From NCBI RefSeq assembly GCF_902506415.1, contig NZ_LR733275.1:124001-188000 (forward strand): 64,000 nucleotides of DNA. The letters run 5' to 3'. This document shows, in pieces, positions 36,371 through 45,044 of the stretch (position 1 is the stretch's first letter; each line of letters begins with the position of its first letter). The notes beneath the pieces are model-generated. The model was not told the DNA's origin. It ran no database searches and worked only from the letters and a program-made list of their open reading frames with translations. The translations under genes were made by a program, and so were the position numbers. Origin of the DNA: Massilia sp. 9I (GTDB taxonomy: Bacteria > Pseudomonadota > Gammaproteobacteria > Burkholderiales > Burkholderiaceae_D).

Positions 36371-37825
36371 TCAGCGCAGAACGGTCTGGATCGCGTGGGC
36401 GGGGATGTCGACGCTCACTTCCTTGCGGTCCACGATCAGGCGGTACTTCTGTGCCTGGTCGGTCTTGTTCATCACCACGATCGCCAGGCTGCCGTCCGTA
36501 TTGCGGAAGGCAGTGGTGGCCAGCACGCTGCGGCTGCTGGCCGCGCTCACGCGCTGGGCGCCCGGCTTGATGTAGCGGGTGAAGTGCCCCAGGTAGGCAT
36601 AGCTCGGCGTGTACACCAGTTGGCCATCGTCGCTGGCGTGCAGCGGCGCGAAGCAGTAGTTGCCCACGTGATTTGGCCCGCCGCGGCTGTCGAGCAGCAT
36701 GTTCCAGTCGATCCAGCCGACCGCGCCGGCGTTCAGGTCGGCGATGATCTCGCCGCCATAGCGCTCGCCGTTGGCCCACAGCTGCAGCTTGGCCGGGTCG
36801 AATTTCTCCACCGTCGCTTCGGTCAGCAGCAGGTTGATTTCCGGATAGGCTTCATGCACGGCGGCGACGTTGGCGTGCATCGGCTCGCCCTTGGTCCAGG
36901 TCTCGTACCAGTGGAAGCCCACGCCCCAGACGTAGGGCCGTGCCTTGGGGTCGGACAGGATGTGGGCGGCGCGCTGTGGCAGCAGGTCGCGGTTGTGGTC
37001 CCAGACCACGATCTTCTTGTCGCCCAGGCCCGCCTTTTTCAGGGCCGGCCCCAGGTGGTCGCCCAGGAAGCGGGTCTCTTCCTCGGCGGTGTAGATCATC
37101 GATTCCCAGCGCTGGGTCGCCATCGGCTCGTTCTGCACCGACAGGCCCCAGATCGGGATGCCCGCCTTTTCGTAGGCCTGCACGAACTTGACGTAGTACT
37201 GGGCCCAGAGATCGCGGTCGCCCGGGTTCAGGCTGCCGCCGCGCAGCATGTTGTTGTTGGTCTTCATCCAGGCCGGGGCGCTCCACGGGCTGGCGAACAC
37301 GCGCAACTGGCTGCCGTGGGCTTTACTGGCCGCCAGCGCCTGGCGCAACAGCGGCACCCGGTGCTCCATGTCGTGCGCGATGCTGAAGGAAGCCAGCGAA
37401 CGGTCGCCGTCCTTCACATAGGTATAGCTGCCGCTGCTGAAGTCCGAGCTGTGGATGGTGGTGCGGACCACGTTGTAGCCCAGGCCCTGGCGTGGGTCGA
37501 AGTAGGCGGTCAGGAAGTCCTTCTGCGCGGCCGGGGTCAGCTTGGCGTAAACCTCGGCCACGGCGTCGGTGATGGCGCCGCCGAAGCCGAACACCTTTTG
37601 GAAGCGCTTGCTGCTGTCGACGAAGACGGCGACCTCGGTTTCCAGCGGCTGGCCGGAAGGCTGCGCTTGCGGCAGCGCCTGCGTGGCGAAGCGGCTGCCC
37701 CCATCCTTGGCGGTGGTCACCACCTGCCAGGTGTTGGCCGGAGCCGCTGCCGCACCATGCCCCATCAGCGCGGGCGCCAGGCTGGCGGCGCACAGCATCT
37801 GGATCGCCTGTCGTCTCGTCTTCAT
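36371..37825 (-). CDS. Secreted GH30 family glycoside hydrolase
   Basis: A 484-residue exported enzyme. Signal: MKTRRQAIQMLCAASLAPAL with a twin-arginine-like RR. The TIM-barrel starts at FQKVFGFGGAITDAVAE, typical of GH30. The acid/base Glu is in SVQNEPMATQ (NEP motif) and the nucleophile Glu in INLLLTEATVEKF. Members act on glucosylceramide, beta-1,6-glucan or xylan; the sequence (subgroup with KTNNNMLRGG) is closest in look to the beta-1,6-glucanase/glucosylceramidase type. A LacI-type operator lies just upstream of the start. Confidence 0.88.
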   Translation of the reverse strand: MKTRRQAIQMLCAASLAPALMGHGAAAAPANTWQVVTTAKDGGSRFATQALPQAQPSGQPLETEVAVFVDSSKRFQKVFGFGGAITDAVAEVYAKLTPAAQKDFLTAYFDPRQGLGYNVVRTTIHSSDFSSGSYTYVKDGDRSLASFSIAHDMEHRVPLLRQALAASKAHGSQLRVFASPWSAPAWMKTNNNMLRGGSLNPGDRDLWAQYYVKFVQAYEKAGIPIWGLSVQNEPMATQRWESMIYTAEEETRFLGDHLGPALKKAGLGDKKIVVWDHNRDLLPQRAAHILSDPKARPYVWGVGFHWYETWTKGEPMHANVAAVHEAYPEINLLLTEATVEKFDPAKLQLWANGERYGGEIIADLNAGAVGWIDWNMLLDSRGGPNHVGNYCFAPLHASDDGQLVYTPSYAYLGHFTRYIKPGAQRVSAASSRSVLATTAFRNTDGSLAIVVMNKTDQAQKYRLIVDRKEVSVDIPAHAIQTVLR

Positions 37826-37837
37826 CTGCTCTCCTGT

Positions 37838-37851
37838 TGGAAACGTTACCA
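37838..37851 (-). promoter_or_regulatory. LacI-family operator-like site upstream of the GH30 gene
   Basis: On the minus strand TGGTAACGTTTCCA, a near-palindrome with a central CG and one mismatched pair, 12 bp before the ATG at 37825. This is the typical layout of LacI-family sites. Binding there would block the start of translation or transcription of the GH30 gene. No LacI-type regulator is in the window. Confidence 0.45.
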
Positions 37852-37910
37852 ATACGATCTGAGCAATATAGCATCGACGATTCGCCGATGTCAAAAGTAA
37901 AGTTAATCGT

Positions 37911-38621
37911 TTACCTGGATGGCGTGGCAGCCAGTTCCTGCAAGGCCGGCAGCACTGCGTCCAGGCTGGCGACCTCGCAGCTCGGCAGCGCCAGGCCGTC
38001 GTTGGCCAGGCGGCCCGGGTTGAACCAGCAGCTGTCGATGCCGAAGCGGTTGGCGCCGAGGATGTCGGCGTCCAGGCGGTCGCCAACGATGATGGTCTCG
38101 TGTTTGCTGAAGCTGCGCGCCATGCCCACCGTGTAGTCGAAGAAGCGGCTGTCCGGCTTGGCGTGGCCGCAGGCTTCCGAGGTCGCGATGAAGCCGATGT
38201 GCTCGCCCAGGCCCGAGCTGGCGATGCGCTTGTGCTGGATGTGGTGCACGCCATTGGTGATGATGCCGACTTCGCCGATCGCGCTCAGGGCGGCGCACAG
38301 GCGCTGGGCGCCATCCACCAGCACCACGGTCTCGGACAGGGAATCCAGGTACAGGCGGCTGGCAGCTTCCGGATCGAGGTCCAGGCGCTGCTGCGCGAAG
38401 GTCTGGCGGAAGCGCTCGACCTTCAGCACGTCCTTGCTCACCGTGCCCGCCTCGAAGGCGCGCCACAGGGCCAGGTTGATCGCCTGGTATTGCTGGAACA
38501 GGCCGTCGGGCTCGGCTTGCATGCCGAGTGCGCGCATGGTGCGCACGAAGGAGAGTTGTTCGGAGGCCCGGAAGTCGAGCAGCGTGTCGTCCAGGTCGAA
38601 GAGGAATAATCGGTGTTTCAC
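37911..38621 (-). CDS. yjjG: YjjG-type noncanonical pyrimidine nucleotidase (HAD)
   Basis: A 236-residue HAD-superfamily phosphatase. Motif I is LFLFDLDDTLLDF (DLDDT), motif II is GIITNGVHH (TNG), Lys in KPDSRFFDY, and motif III in IIVGDRLDADI. The family (YjjG) hydrolyses nonstandard pyrimidine nucleotides. Start is a GTG at 38621, where homology to the family begins exactly; an upstream ATG would add a non-homologous stretch. The ribosome site is weak. Confidence 0.85.
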   Translation of the reverse strand: MKHRLFLFDLDDTLLDFRASEQLSFVRTMRALGMQAEPDGLFQQYQAINLALWRAFEAGTVSKDVLKVERFRQTFAQQRLDLDPEAASRLYLDSLSETVVLVDGAQRLCAALSAIGEVGIITNGVHHIQHKRIASSGLGEHIGFIATSEACGHAKPDSRFFDYTVGMARSFSKHETIIVGDRLDADILGANRFGIDSCWFNPGRLANDGLALPSCEVASLDAVLPALQELAATPSR

Positions 38622-38788
38622 TGTTGATCCGATGCTGCCATACGTAGTCGTCCATCTTAGCATGGGGCAGGCGCAACAGCTGACGGGCGGATTCGCCCGT
38701 TCGACCCAGCGGCGCTGCCGTTCGTCGGAAGGTGGATGCATCCGGTCCGCCGCCGCAGGCATAGTGCGGCCTTTACAAAGGAGAAGCG

Positions 38789-39247
38789 ATGATCAAGACC
38801 CTTGCCCTGCTCGCCCTGCTGGCAGCCAACGCTGCCGCCCATGGCGCCGAACCGGCAAACACGCAGCTGACCGCCGAGATTACGGCCGCCGACGCGCGCC
38901 TGTTCGGCGGCCTGAACGACCGTGACATCGGCCCGATGAAGGCCGGCTTCAGCCCGCGCCTCGAGTTCTACCACGACCGCAGCGGCGTCACCGGCTACGC
39001 CGACAACATCGCCATTTTTGAAGAGAACTTCAGGAAGCCCAACCGCATCCGGCGCGAGGCGATGCTCGAAACCGTCGAGGTCTACCCCGCCGGTCCCAAC
39101 CACGCCATGCATATCGGGAAGCACCGCTTCTGCAACAAGCCGCCCGGCAGCGCGCCGGAAGAATGCAGCGTCTACCGCTTCTCGATGGTGTGGGAACGTG
39201 ACGGCGGCCAGTGGAAGCTGCTGCGCGTGCTCAGTTACGGGCACTAA
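38789..39247 (+). CDS. Exported NTF2-like (DUF4440) protein
   Basis: A 152-residue protein with an AAAGGAGAAGC ribosome site and a signal peptide (MIKTLALLALLAANAAAHG). The mature part has the NTF2/SnoaL-like cone fold pattern (ADARLFGGLNDRDIGPMKA, FSMVWERDGGQWKLLRVLS). The role of such exported single-domain NTF2-like proteins is unknown. It lies alone. Confidence 0.8.
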   Translation: MIKTLALLALLAANAAAHGAEPANTQLTAEITAADARLFGGLNDRDIGPMKAGFSPRLEFYHDRSGVTGYADNIAIFEENFRKPNRIRREAMLETVEVYPAGPNHAMHIGKHRFCNKPPGSAPEECSVYRFSMVWERDGGQWKLLRVLSYGH

Positions 39248-39333
39248 GGCTGGTTGAATAATTGCGTCTTCGCACGTGCTTCGGCGGCTCGTGGCATACT
39301 CGTCAATACAGCCTTCGCCCGAGAGAGAGCCGC

Positions 39334-40656
39334 GTGAGAGACTTCAACCTAACGCTGAACCACCCGTCGCGCGTGCCGCTCGCGGCCGAACTCCATTCAC
39401 GGCCCTTCATGCGGCTCGACGGCCCCGAGGCCATCACCCACCTGGCGGTATGCCACGGCGGCGAATCCGGCCCGCCGGCCCAGCATTCTCAGCACCGCCT
39501 GCTGGGCGAGCTGTGCGGGCATTTCGGCGTGGCCGCGCCGGGCCCCGGCAGCAATCACTTCTACCACGACTTCGGCAGCTTTCGCCTCAAGTGGGAATGC
39601 CATACCGAGTTCGCCACCTACACCGTGACCGCGCCGCTCGCCGCGGAACTGGCGGTGCACGACGCCTTCGCCCACATGCCGCTGTCCTTCCTGCCGGCCG
39701 CCTGGCTCGCACAGTTGGCCGGCAGCGTGATGGCGGCGGCCCACGTGGCCCTGGTCAAGGGCGAGGCCGATTGCACCCGCCTGCCGGCGGTGTTCGAGCG
39801 CAACCAGCTGGCCGGTTCCTCGGTGATGCAGGGCGCCGAGCTGTGGACCGACTTCGCGATCCAGTCCGACGGCTTCAGCCGCTTCGTGATCCGCGACCTG
39901 GGCATGCGCCACCTGCAGGGCGGCCGCCTGGTGCAGCGGGTGCTCGAGATCGAGACCTACCGCATGATGGCCCTGCTCGGGCTGCCCGCCGCGCGCACGG
40001 TCGGCATGGAGCTGGACCGCATCGAGGCCGAGCTTTCCAGCCTGGCGAGCACCATGGTCGCCACCGACATGGCGCCGGAGACCGGCGCGCAGGACGAGCA
40101 GCGCCTGCTCGAGCAGATCACCCGGCTGGCGGCGCGCCTGGAAAAGCTGGTGCTCGACAACGGCTACCGCTTCTCGGCCTCGAAGGCCTATTTCGGCATC
40201 GTCAAGGCGCGCATCGAGGAACTGCGCGAGACCCGCATCGAGGGCACGCCGACGGTGGAAGAATTCATGGAACGGCGACTGGCGCCGGCGATGCAGACCT
40301 GCGCCGCGGTCAGCGCGCGCCAGGACGCGCTGGCGCGCCGCATCGCCGACACCAACGACCTGCTGCGCACGCGCGTCGGCATCGTGCAGGAACTGCAGAA
40401 CCGCCGCATCCTCGAATCGATGAACGCGCGCGCGGCCCAGCAGCTGCGCCTGCAGCTGGCGGTCGAGGGCCTGTCGGTGGCCGCGATCTCCTACTACCTG
40501 GTCGGCCTGCTCGGCTACGCGGGCAAGGCGGCCAAGGCGGCCGGCCTGCCGATCAACCCGGACCTGGCGCTGGGCGTCCTGGTGCCGGTGGTGGCGCTGG
40601 GCGTGTGGCTGGCGCAGCGGCGGGTGCACCACCGCATCGGCCGGTCACGCCAGTAA
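39334..40656 (+). CDS. DUF3422 family membrane protein
   Basis: A 440-residue protein. GTG at 39334 gives the N-terminus [20 protein letters not shown] followed by HSRPFMRL, the usual start of the DUF3422 family. The body is mostly helical, and the C-terminus has two membrane segments ([18 protein letters not shown] and [17 protein letters not shown]). The family is common in alpha- and betaproteobacteria and of unknown function. It is convergent with, and overlaps by 12 bp, the lldD-like gene. Confidence 0.88.
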   Translation: MRDFNLTLNHPSRVPLAAELHSRPFMRLDGPEAITHLAVCHGGESGPPAQHSQHRLLGELCGHFGVAAPGPGSNHFYHDFGSFRLKWECHTEFATYTVTAPLAAELAVHDAFAHMPLSFLPAAWLAQLAGSVMAAAHVALVKGEADCTRLPAVFERNQLAGSSVMQGAELWTDFAIQSDGFSRFVIRDLGMRHLQGGRLVQRVLEIETYRMMALLGLPAARTVGMELDRIEAELSSLASTMVATDMAPETGAQDEQRLLEQITRLAARLEKLVLDNGYRFSASKAYFGIVKARIEELRETRIEGTPTVEEFMERRLAPAMQTCAAVSARQDALARRIADTNDLLRTRVGIVQELQNRRILESMNARAAQQLRLQLAVEGLSVAAISYYLVGLLGYAGKAAKAAGLPINPDLALGVLVPVVALGVWLAQRRVHHRIGRSRQ

Positions 40657-41775
40657 GTGCGGTCCGATCTCGCCCACTGACTGCACGCCGGTCAAAACCA
40701 TGTTGGTGCGCAGGTCCTTTTCCATGATGGCCAAGAGGCGCTCCACGCCGGCCTGGCCCTGCGTGGCCAGCGCATAGACGAAGGCGCGCCCGATCAGGAC
40801 CCCGTCGGCGCCCAGGGCCAGCATGCGGAATACGTCGGTGCCGGTGCGCACGCCGCCGTCGGCGAAGATGGTCATCTTGCCCTTCACTTCCGCGGCAATG
40901 CCCGGGAGCGCCTGGGCCGAGGATGGCGCCCCGTCCAGCTGGCGCCCGCCGTGGTTCGACACCACGATGCCGTCGGCCCCGAATGCCAGCGCGTCGCGCG
41001 CATCTTCCGGATCGAGAATGCCTTTCAAGATCAGCTTGCCCTTCCACTCGTCGCGGATCCACTGCAAGTCGGCCCAGGCGATGCCGGGATCGAAATTCGC
41101 GCCGAGCCAGCCGATGTAGTCGGCCAGGCCGGTGGCGCTGCCGCGGTAGGCCGAGATGTTCCCGAGGTCGTGCGGGCGCCCGAACACGCCCACGTCGAGC
41201 GCCCAGCGCGGATGCAGCATGGCCTGCAGCACGCGCCGCAGCGGGCCGTTGGCGCCGCTCATGCCGCTGTGGGCGTCGCGGTAGCGCGCGCCCGGCACCG
41301 GCATGTCGACCGTGAACACGAGGTTGCGCGAGCCCAGGTCCCAGGCGCGCCGCATCACGTCGCGCATGAAGCCGCGGTCCTTCAGCACGTAGAGCTGGAA
41401 CCAGATCGGATGCGAGGCCTGGGCCGCCACTTCCGCCAGGGGGCAAACCGAGACTGTCGACTGGATGAAGGGGATGTTGCCGCGGCAGGCCGCGCGCACC
41501 GCCTGCACTTCGCCGCGCCGCGCATACATGCCGGTCAGGCCGACCGGCGCCAGCGCGATCGGCAGCGCGTAGTGCTCGCCGAACCAGTCGACACCGAGGT
41601 CCAGCTGCTCGGAACCGCGCAGCACGCGCTGGCGCAGTTTGACGGCCTGCAGGTCGTCGACGTTGCTGCGAAGGGTCTGCTCGGCGCCGGCGCCGCCATC
41701 CAGGTAGTGGAACAGGAAGGGCGGCAGGCGGCGGCGGGCGGCTTCGCGGAAGTCGGTGGCGGAAGAAATGATCAT
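40645..41775 (-). CDS. lldD: FMN-dependent alpha-hydroxy acid oxidase / L-lactate dehydrogenase (LldD-like)
   Basis: A 376-residue FMN enzyme of the glycolate-oxidase/LldD family. Characteristic segments: [15 protein letters not shown] near the start, [14 protein letters not shown], and the active-site strand [13 protein letters not shown], with the catalytic His in SNHGG. It oxidises L-lactate or another 2-hydroxy acid to the keto acid, at the inner membrane. L-lactaldehyde/L-lactate from rhamnose breakdown could be a source, but that is only context. Overlaps the convergent DUF3422 gene. Confidence 0.88.
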   Translation of the reverse strand: MIISSATDFREAARRRLPPFLFHYLDGGAGAEQTLRSNVDDLQAVKLRQRVLRGSEQLDLGVDWFGEHYALPIALAPVGLTGMYARRGEVQAVRAACRGNIPFIQSTVSVCPLAEVAAQASHPIWFQLYVLKDRGFMRDVMRRAWDLGSRNLVFTVDMPVPGARYRDAHSGMSGANGPLRRVLQAMLHPRWALDVGVFGRPHDLGNISAYRGSATGLADYIGWLGANFDPGIAWADLQWIRDEWKGKLILKGILDPEDARDALAFGADGIVVSNHGGRQLDGAPSSAQALPGIAAEVKGKMTIFADGGVRTGTDVFRMLALGADGVLIGRAFVYALATQGQAGVERLLAIMEKDLRTNMVLTGVQSVGEIGPHLLA

Positions 41776-41831
41776 GGTCTGGAACGGCTGAAGTCAATCC
41801 ACGGAGTTTACGCTGGCTTGTGGCGCAATGA

Positions 41832-41851
41832 ATAATCAAGCGCTTGATTAT
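41832..41851. promoter_or_regulatory. Perfect 20-bp palindrome upstream of the rhamnogalacturonan locus
   Basis: ATAATCAAGC directly joined to GCTTGATTAT, a perfect palindrome, 85 bp before the start of the PL11 gene. Its size and central GCGC fit an operator for a dimeric repressor of the LacI, TetR or GntR type that would control the rhamnogalacturonan operon. The AATCA half-sites are shared with the DeoR-side control region at 62305-62413. Confidence 0.55.
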
Positions 41852-41935
41852 ATGAAACTCCAGCGGGGCCGCCCGTTGACACCCTCGCGCTGGAAAATCG
41901 ATACTCGGATGAGCATATCAGGAGCAAGGACTACC

Positions 41936-43810
41936 ATGGCATCGAGCGTAAAGACGAAGACGGCCGCGCTGTTGGCGCTTGCCGGCCTGCTGGCCATCCA
42001 GGGGGCGGCGGCCGCACCGGCGCGCCAGGCCGAAAAACTGGACCGCGGCGTGGTCGCGATCCGCAGCGCCGAGGGCGTGTTCGTCAGCTGGCGCCAGCTG
42101 GGTAACGAATCCCCCACGCTCGCCTTCAACCTGTATCGCAACGGCGTGAAGCTGAACGACAAGCCGCTGTTAGCCACCAACTACCTCGATGCCAAGGCCC
42201 CGCTCGACGCGCAATACAGCGTGCGCCCCGTGCTGAACGGCGTCGAAGCCAAGGCCGGCGAGCGCGCCGTCGCCACCTGGCTGGAAGGCTTCCTGCGCGT
42301 CCCGCTGCGCAAACCGGCCGATGGCGTCAATCCGGACGGGGAAGCCTACAGCTACGTGGTGAACGACGGCTCGGCCGCCGACCTCGATGGCGACGGCAGC
42401 TACGAGCTGCTGGTGAAGTGGCAGCCGACCAACGCCCACGACAACTCCCACAAAGGCTACACCGGCGCGACCCTGGTCGATGCCTACCGTCTCGACGGCA
42501 CCCTGCTGTGGCGCATCGACCTCGGCAAGAACATCCGCGCCGGCGCCCACTACACCACCTATCTGGCCTACGATTTCGACGGCGACGGCCGCGCCGAGGT
42601 GATGATGAAGACCGCCGACGGCAGCGTCGACGGCAAGGGCAAGGTCATCGGCGACGCCAAGGCCGATTACCGCAACGGAGACGGCTTCATTCTCACGGGC
42701 CCCGAATACCTGACCGTGTTCGACGGCCGCAGCGGCGCGGCACTGGCCACCACCGAGTACACACCGCCGCGCGGCGAAGCCGCTACCTGGGGCGACGCCT
42801 ACGGCAACCGCGTCGACCGCTTCCTGGCCGGCGTCGCCTACCTCGACGGCGCCCGCCCGAGCGCCGTGTTCGCGCGCGGCTACTACACGCGCGCCGTGCT
42901 CGCGGCCTGGGACTGGCGCGACGGCAAACTCACGCGCCGCTGGGTCTTCGACAGCGACACGCCCGGCAACAGCGCCTCCGCCGGCCAGGGCGCGCACTGG
43001 ATGGCCACGGCCGACGCCGACGGCGACGGCCGCGACGACATCGTCTACGGCGCCGCCACCATCAAGAGCGACGGCAGCCTGCTGTACTCCACCAATCTGT
43101 GCCACGGGGACGCGCTCCACGTCGGCAAGCATGCTCCCGGCCGCGCCGGCCTGCAGGTCTTCATGGTGCACGAGTCGCCCAAGTGCTACCAGGGCGCCGG
43201 CGCCGAGATGCACGACGCCGCCACCGGCCAGGTCCTGTGGAAGATCGAGAGCACGATCGACGTCGGCCGCGGCATCTGCATGGACATCGATGCTGCTCAT
43301 CCGGGCAACGAATGCTGGGCCGCGGTGGGCGGCATCAACAACCCGGCCGGCGGCCTGGTGAATGCGACGACCGGCCAGCAGATCTCGGCGGTGCGCCCGC
43401 GCGCCTACAACTTCGGCCTGTGGTGGGACGGTGACCTGCTGCGCGAATCGCTCGACGGCACCAAAATCGAGAAATGGAATCCGTCAGGACAGCGGCTCGA
43501 CCTGCTGCTCGACGGCGCTGAACACCGCGCTGGCTCGAACAACGGCACCAAAGCCAACCCGGTGCTGTCGGCCGACCTGTTTGGCGACTGGCGCGAGGAA
43601 GTCGTCTGGCGCACCATCTCGGACGACGCCCTGCTGGTGTTCAGCACTACCGTGCCGACCCGCCACCGCCTGCCGACCCTGATGCACGATACGCAATACC
43701 GCGCCCAGGTCGCGAACCAGAACGCCGCCTACAACCAGCCGCCGCACCCGAGCTTCTTCCTGGGCGAAGGCATGACCCCGCCGCCCCAGGCGCCTCTCCA
43801 ACTCCGTTGA
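41936..43810 (+). CDS. Rhamnogalacturonan lyase, polysaccharide lyase family 11
   Basis: A 624-residue exported enzyme. ATG at 41936 gives the signal MASSVKTKTAALLALAGLLA; the earlier in-frame start is unlikely. The mature part is an eight-bladed propeller with calcium-binding DGDG loops: DLDGDGSYELLVKW, DFDGDGRAEVMMKTADG and DADGDGRDDIVYGA. The pattern is that of PL11, which cleaves rhamnose-galacturonate linkages of RG-I by beta-elimination. It is the first of a compact five-gene operon (PL11, DUF4861, PL26, CE12, GH43). Confidence 0.92.
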   Translation: MASSVKTKTAALLALAGLLAIQGAAAAPARQAEKLDRGVVAIRSAEGVFVSWRQLGNESPTLAFNLYRNGVKLNDKPLLATNYLDAKAPLDAQYSVRPVLNGVEAKAGERAVATWLEGFLRVPLRKPADGVNPDGEAYSYVVNDGSAADLDGDGSYELLVKWQPTNAHDNSHKGYTGATLVDAYRLDGTLLWRIDLGKNIRAGAHYTTYLAYDFDGDGRAEVMMKTADGSVDGKGKVIGDAKADYRNGDGFILTGPEYLTVFDGRSGAALATTEYTPPRGEAATWGDAYGNRVDRFLAGVAYLDGARPSAVFARGYYTRAVLAAWDWRDGKLTRRWVFDSDTPGNSASAGQGAHWMATADADGDGRDDIVYGAATIKSDGSLLYSTNLCHGDALHVGKHAPGRAGLQVFMVHESPKCYQGAGAEMHDAATGQVLWKIESTIDVGRGICMDIDAAHPGNECWAAVGGINNPAGGLVNATTGQQISAVRPRAYNFGLWWDGDLLRESLDGTKIEKWNPSGQRLDLLLDGAEHRAGSNNGTKANPVLSADLFGDWREEVVWRTISDDALLVFSTTVPTRHRLPTLMHDTQYRAQVANQNAAYNQPPHPSFFLGEGMTPPPQAPLQLR

Positions 43811-43820
43811 ACGAATCGCC

Positions 43821-45041
43821 ATGACCCCACGCCTCTCCCTTACCGCCCTCGCCGCCGGCGCCCTGTTCTCGGTCGCGGCCGGCGCCGCAGAACGCCTGAG
43901 CGTCAGCGCCAGCCACACGCTCGACATCGCCCGTCCGTCGGAGACCATCGCCATCCCCTGGGCCAGGGTGGCCGAAGCCCTGCCGAAAGCCTTGAACCAG
44001 CAGCTGATCGTCAAGGACGCCAAGGGCCGCGTCCTGCCCTACCAGGTGACCAACCTGTCGCCGATGGCGAAAGATCCGGGCATGAGCGGGGTCGCCTACG
44101 GCGAGCTGCTGTTCCAGTACGACTTCAAGGCCGGCGAAAAGACCGCCCGCTTCACCATCGAAAAGGCCAAGGCGACCGTCAAGCCCTTCCCGGCCAGGAC
44201 CTACGCCCGTTTCGTGCAGGAGCGCCTCGACGACTTCGCATGGGAAAACGACCGCCTGGCGCACCGCACCTACGGCCCGGCCCTCGCCGCGCCGGCGCCC
44301 GCCGGCAGCGACAAGGAAGTCCTGGTCACGAGCGGCATGGACATCTGGTTCAAGCGCGTGCCCTACCCGATCGTCGACCGCTGGTACAACATCGGCCACG
44401 ACCACTACCATGTGGACGAGGGCGAAGGCATCGACATGTACAACGTCGGCCCGACCCGCGGCGCGGGCGGCACCGGCATCTGGGACGGCAAGCAGCTTTA
44501 TGTGGGCGCCAACTTCAAGACCTGGAAGATCCTCGCCAACGGCCCGGTACGCACCGTGTTCGAGCTGAGCTACGACGGCTGGGATGCGGCGGGCGTCAGG
44601 GTCGCGGAAGTGAAGCGCTTCACGGTGGACGCGGGCCGCTGGTTCGACCGCATCGACAGCACCTTCAGCTTCAGCGGGCCGGCGCAGCTGACGGCGGCCG
44701 TGGGGCTGAACAAGCAACCTAGCGACAAGGGCCAGGAAGTGAAGGTCGATTTCGCGGAGAACGCGAAAGACGGCAGCCTGGTGCAGTGGGTCACCCAGCG
44801 CAGCTTCGGCGACTTCGGCGTGGCCCTGATCGTGCCGACCGCCTCCGCTTTCGCCGCGGACGAGCGCAATGCGCTGGTCACGGCCCCGGTCACTTCCGGC
44901 CAGCCGCTGCGTTACTACGTGGGCGCGGCCTGGACCCGCGGCAGCCCCTTCGCCACCCAGGCCGACTGGCAGCGCCAGGTCGCGCTCGAAGCGGCGCGCC
45001 TGCGGGCTCCGGTTGAAGTCAAGCTGTCGGCGGGGCGCTGA
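43821..45041 (+). CDS. DUF4861 family exported protein
   Basis: A 406-residue protein starting 10 bp after the PL11 stop. Signal peptide MTPRLSLTALAAGALFSVAAG. The body (IVDRWYNIGHDHYHVDEGEG, TWKILANGPVRTVFELSYDGW) is beta-rich and matches DUF4861, a family found mostly in pectin and rhamnogalacturonan loci. The His-rich loop GHDHYHVDEGEG may bind a metal or substrate. Catalytic activity has not been assigned as far as I know; position suggests it acts on RG-I fragments. Confidence 0.8.
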   Translation: MTPRLSLTALAAGALFSVAAGAAERLSVSASHTLDIARPSETIAIPWARVAEALPKALNQQLIVKDAKGRVLPYQVTNLSPMAKDPGMSGVAYGELLFQYDFKAGEKTARFTIEKAKATVKPFPARTYARFVQERLDDFAWENDRLAHRTYGPALAAPAPAGSDKEVLVTSGMDIWFKRVPYPIVDRWYNIGHDHYHVDEGEGIDMYNVGPTRGAGGTGIWDGKQLYVGANFKTWKILANGPVRTVFELSYDGWDAAGVRVAEVKRFTVDAGRWFDRIDSTFSFSGPAQLTAAVGLNKQPSDKGQEVKVDFAENAKDGSLVQWVTQRSFGDFGVALIVPTASAFAADERNALVTAPVTSGQPLRYYVGAAWTRGSPFATQADWQRQVALEAARLRAPVEVKLSAGR

Positions 45042-45044
45042 GCC

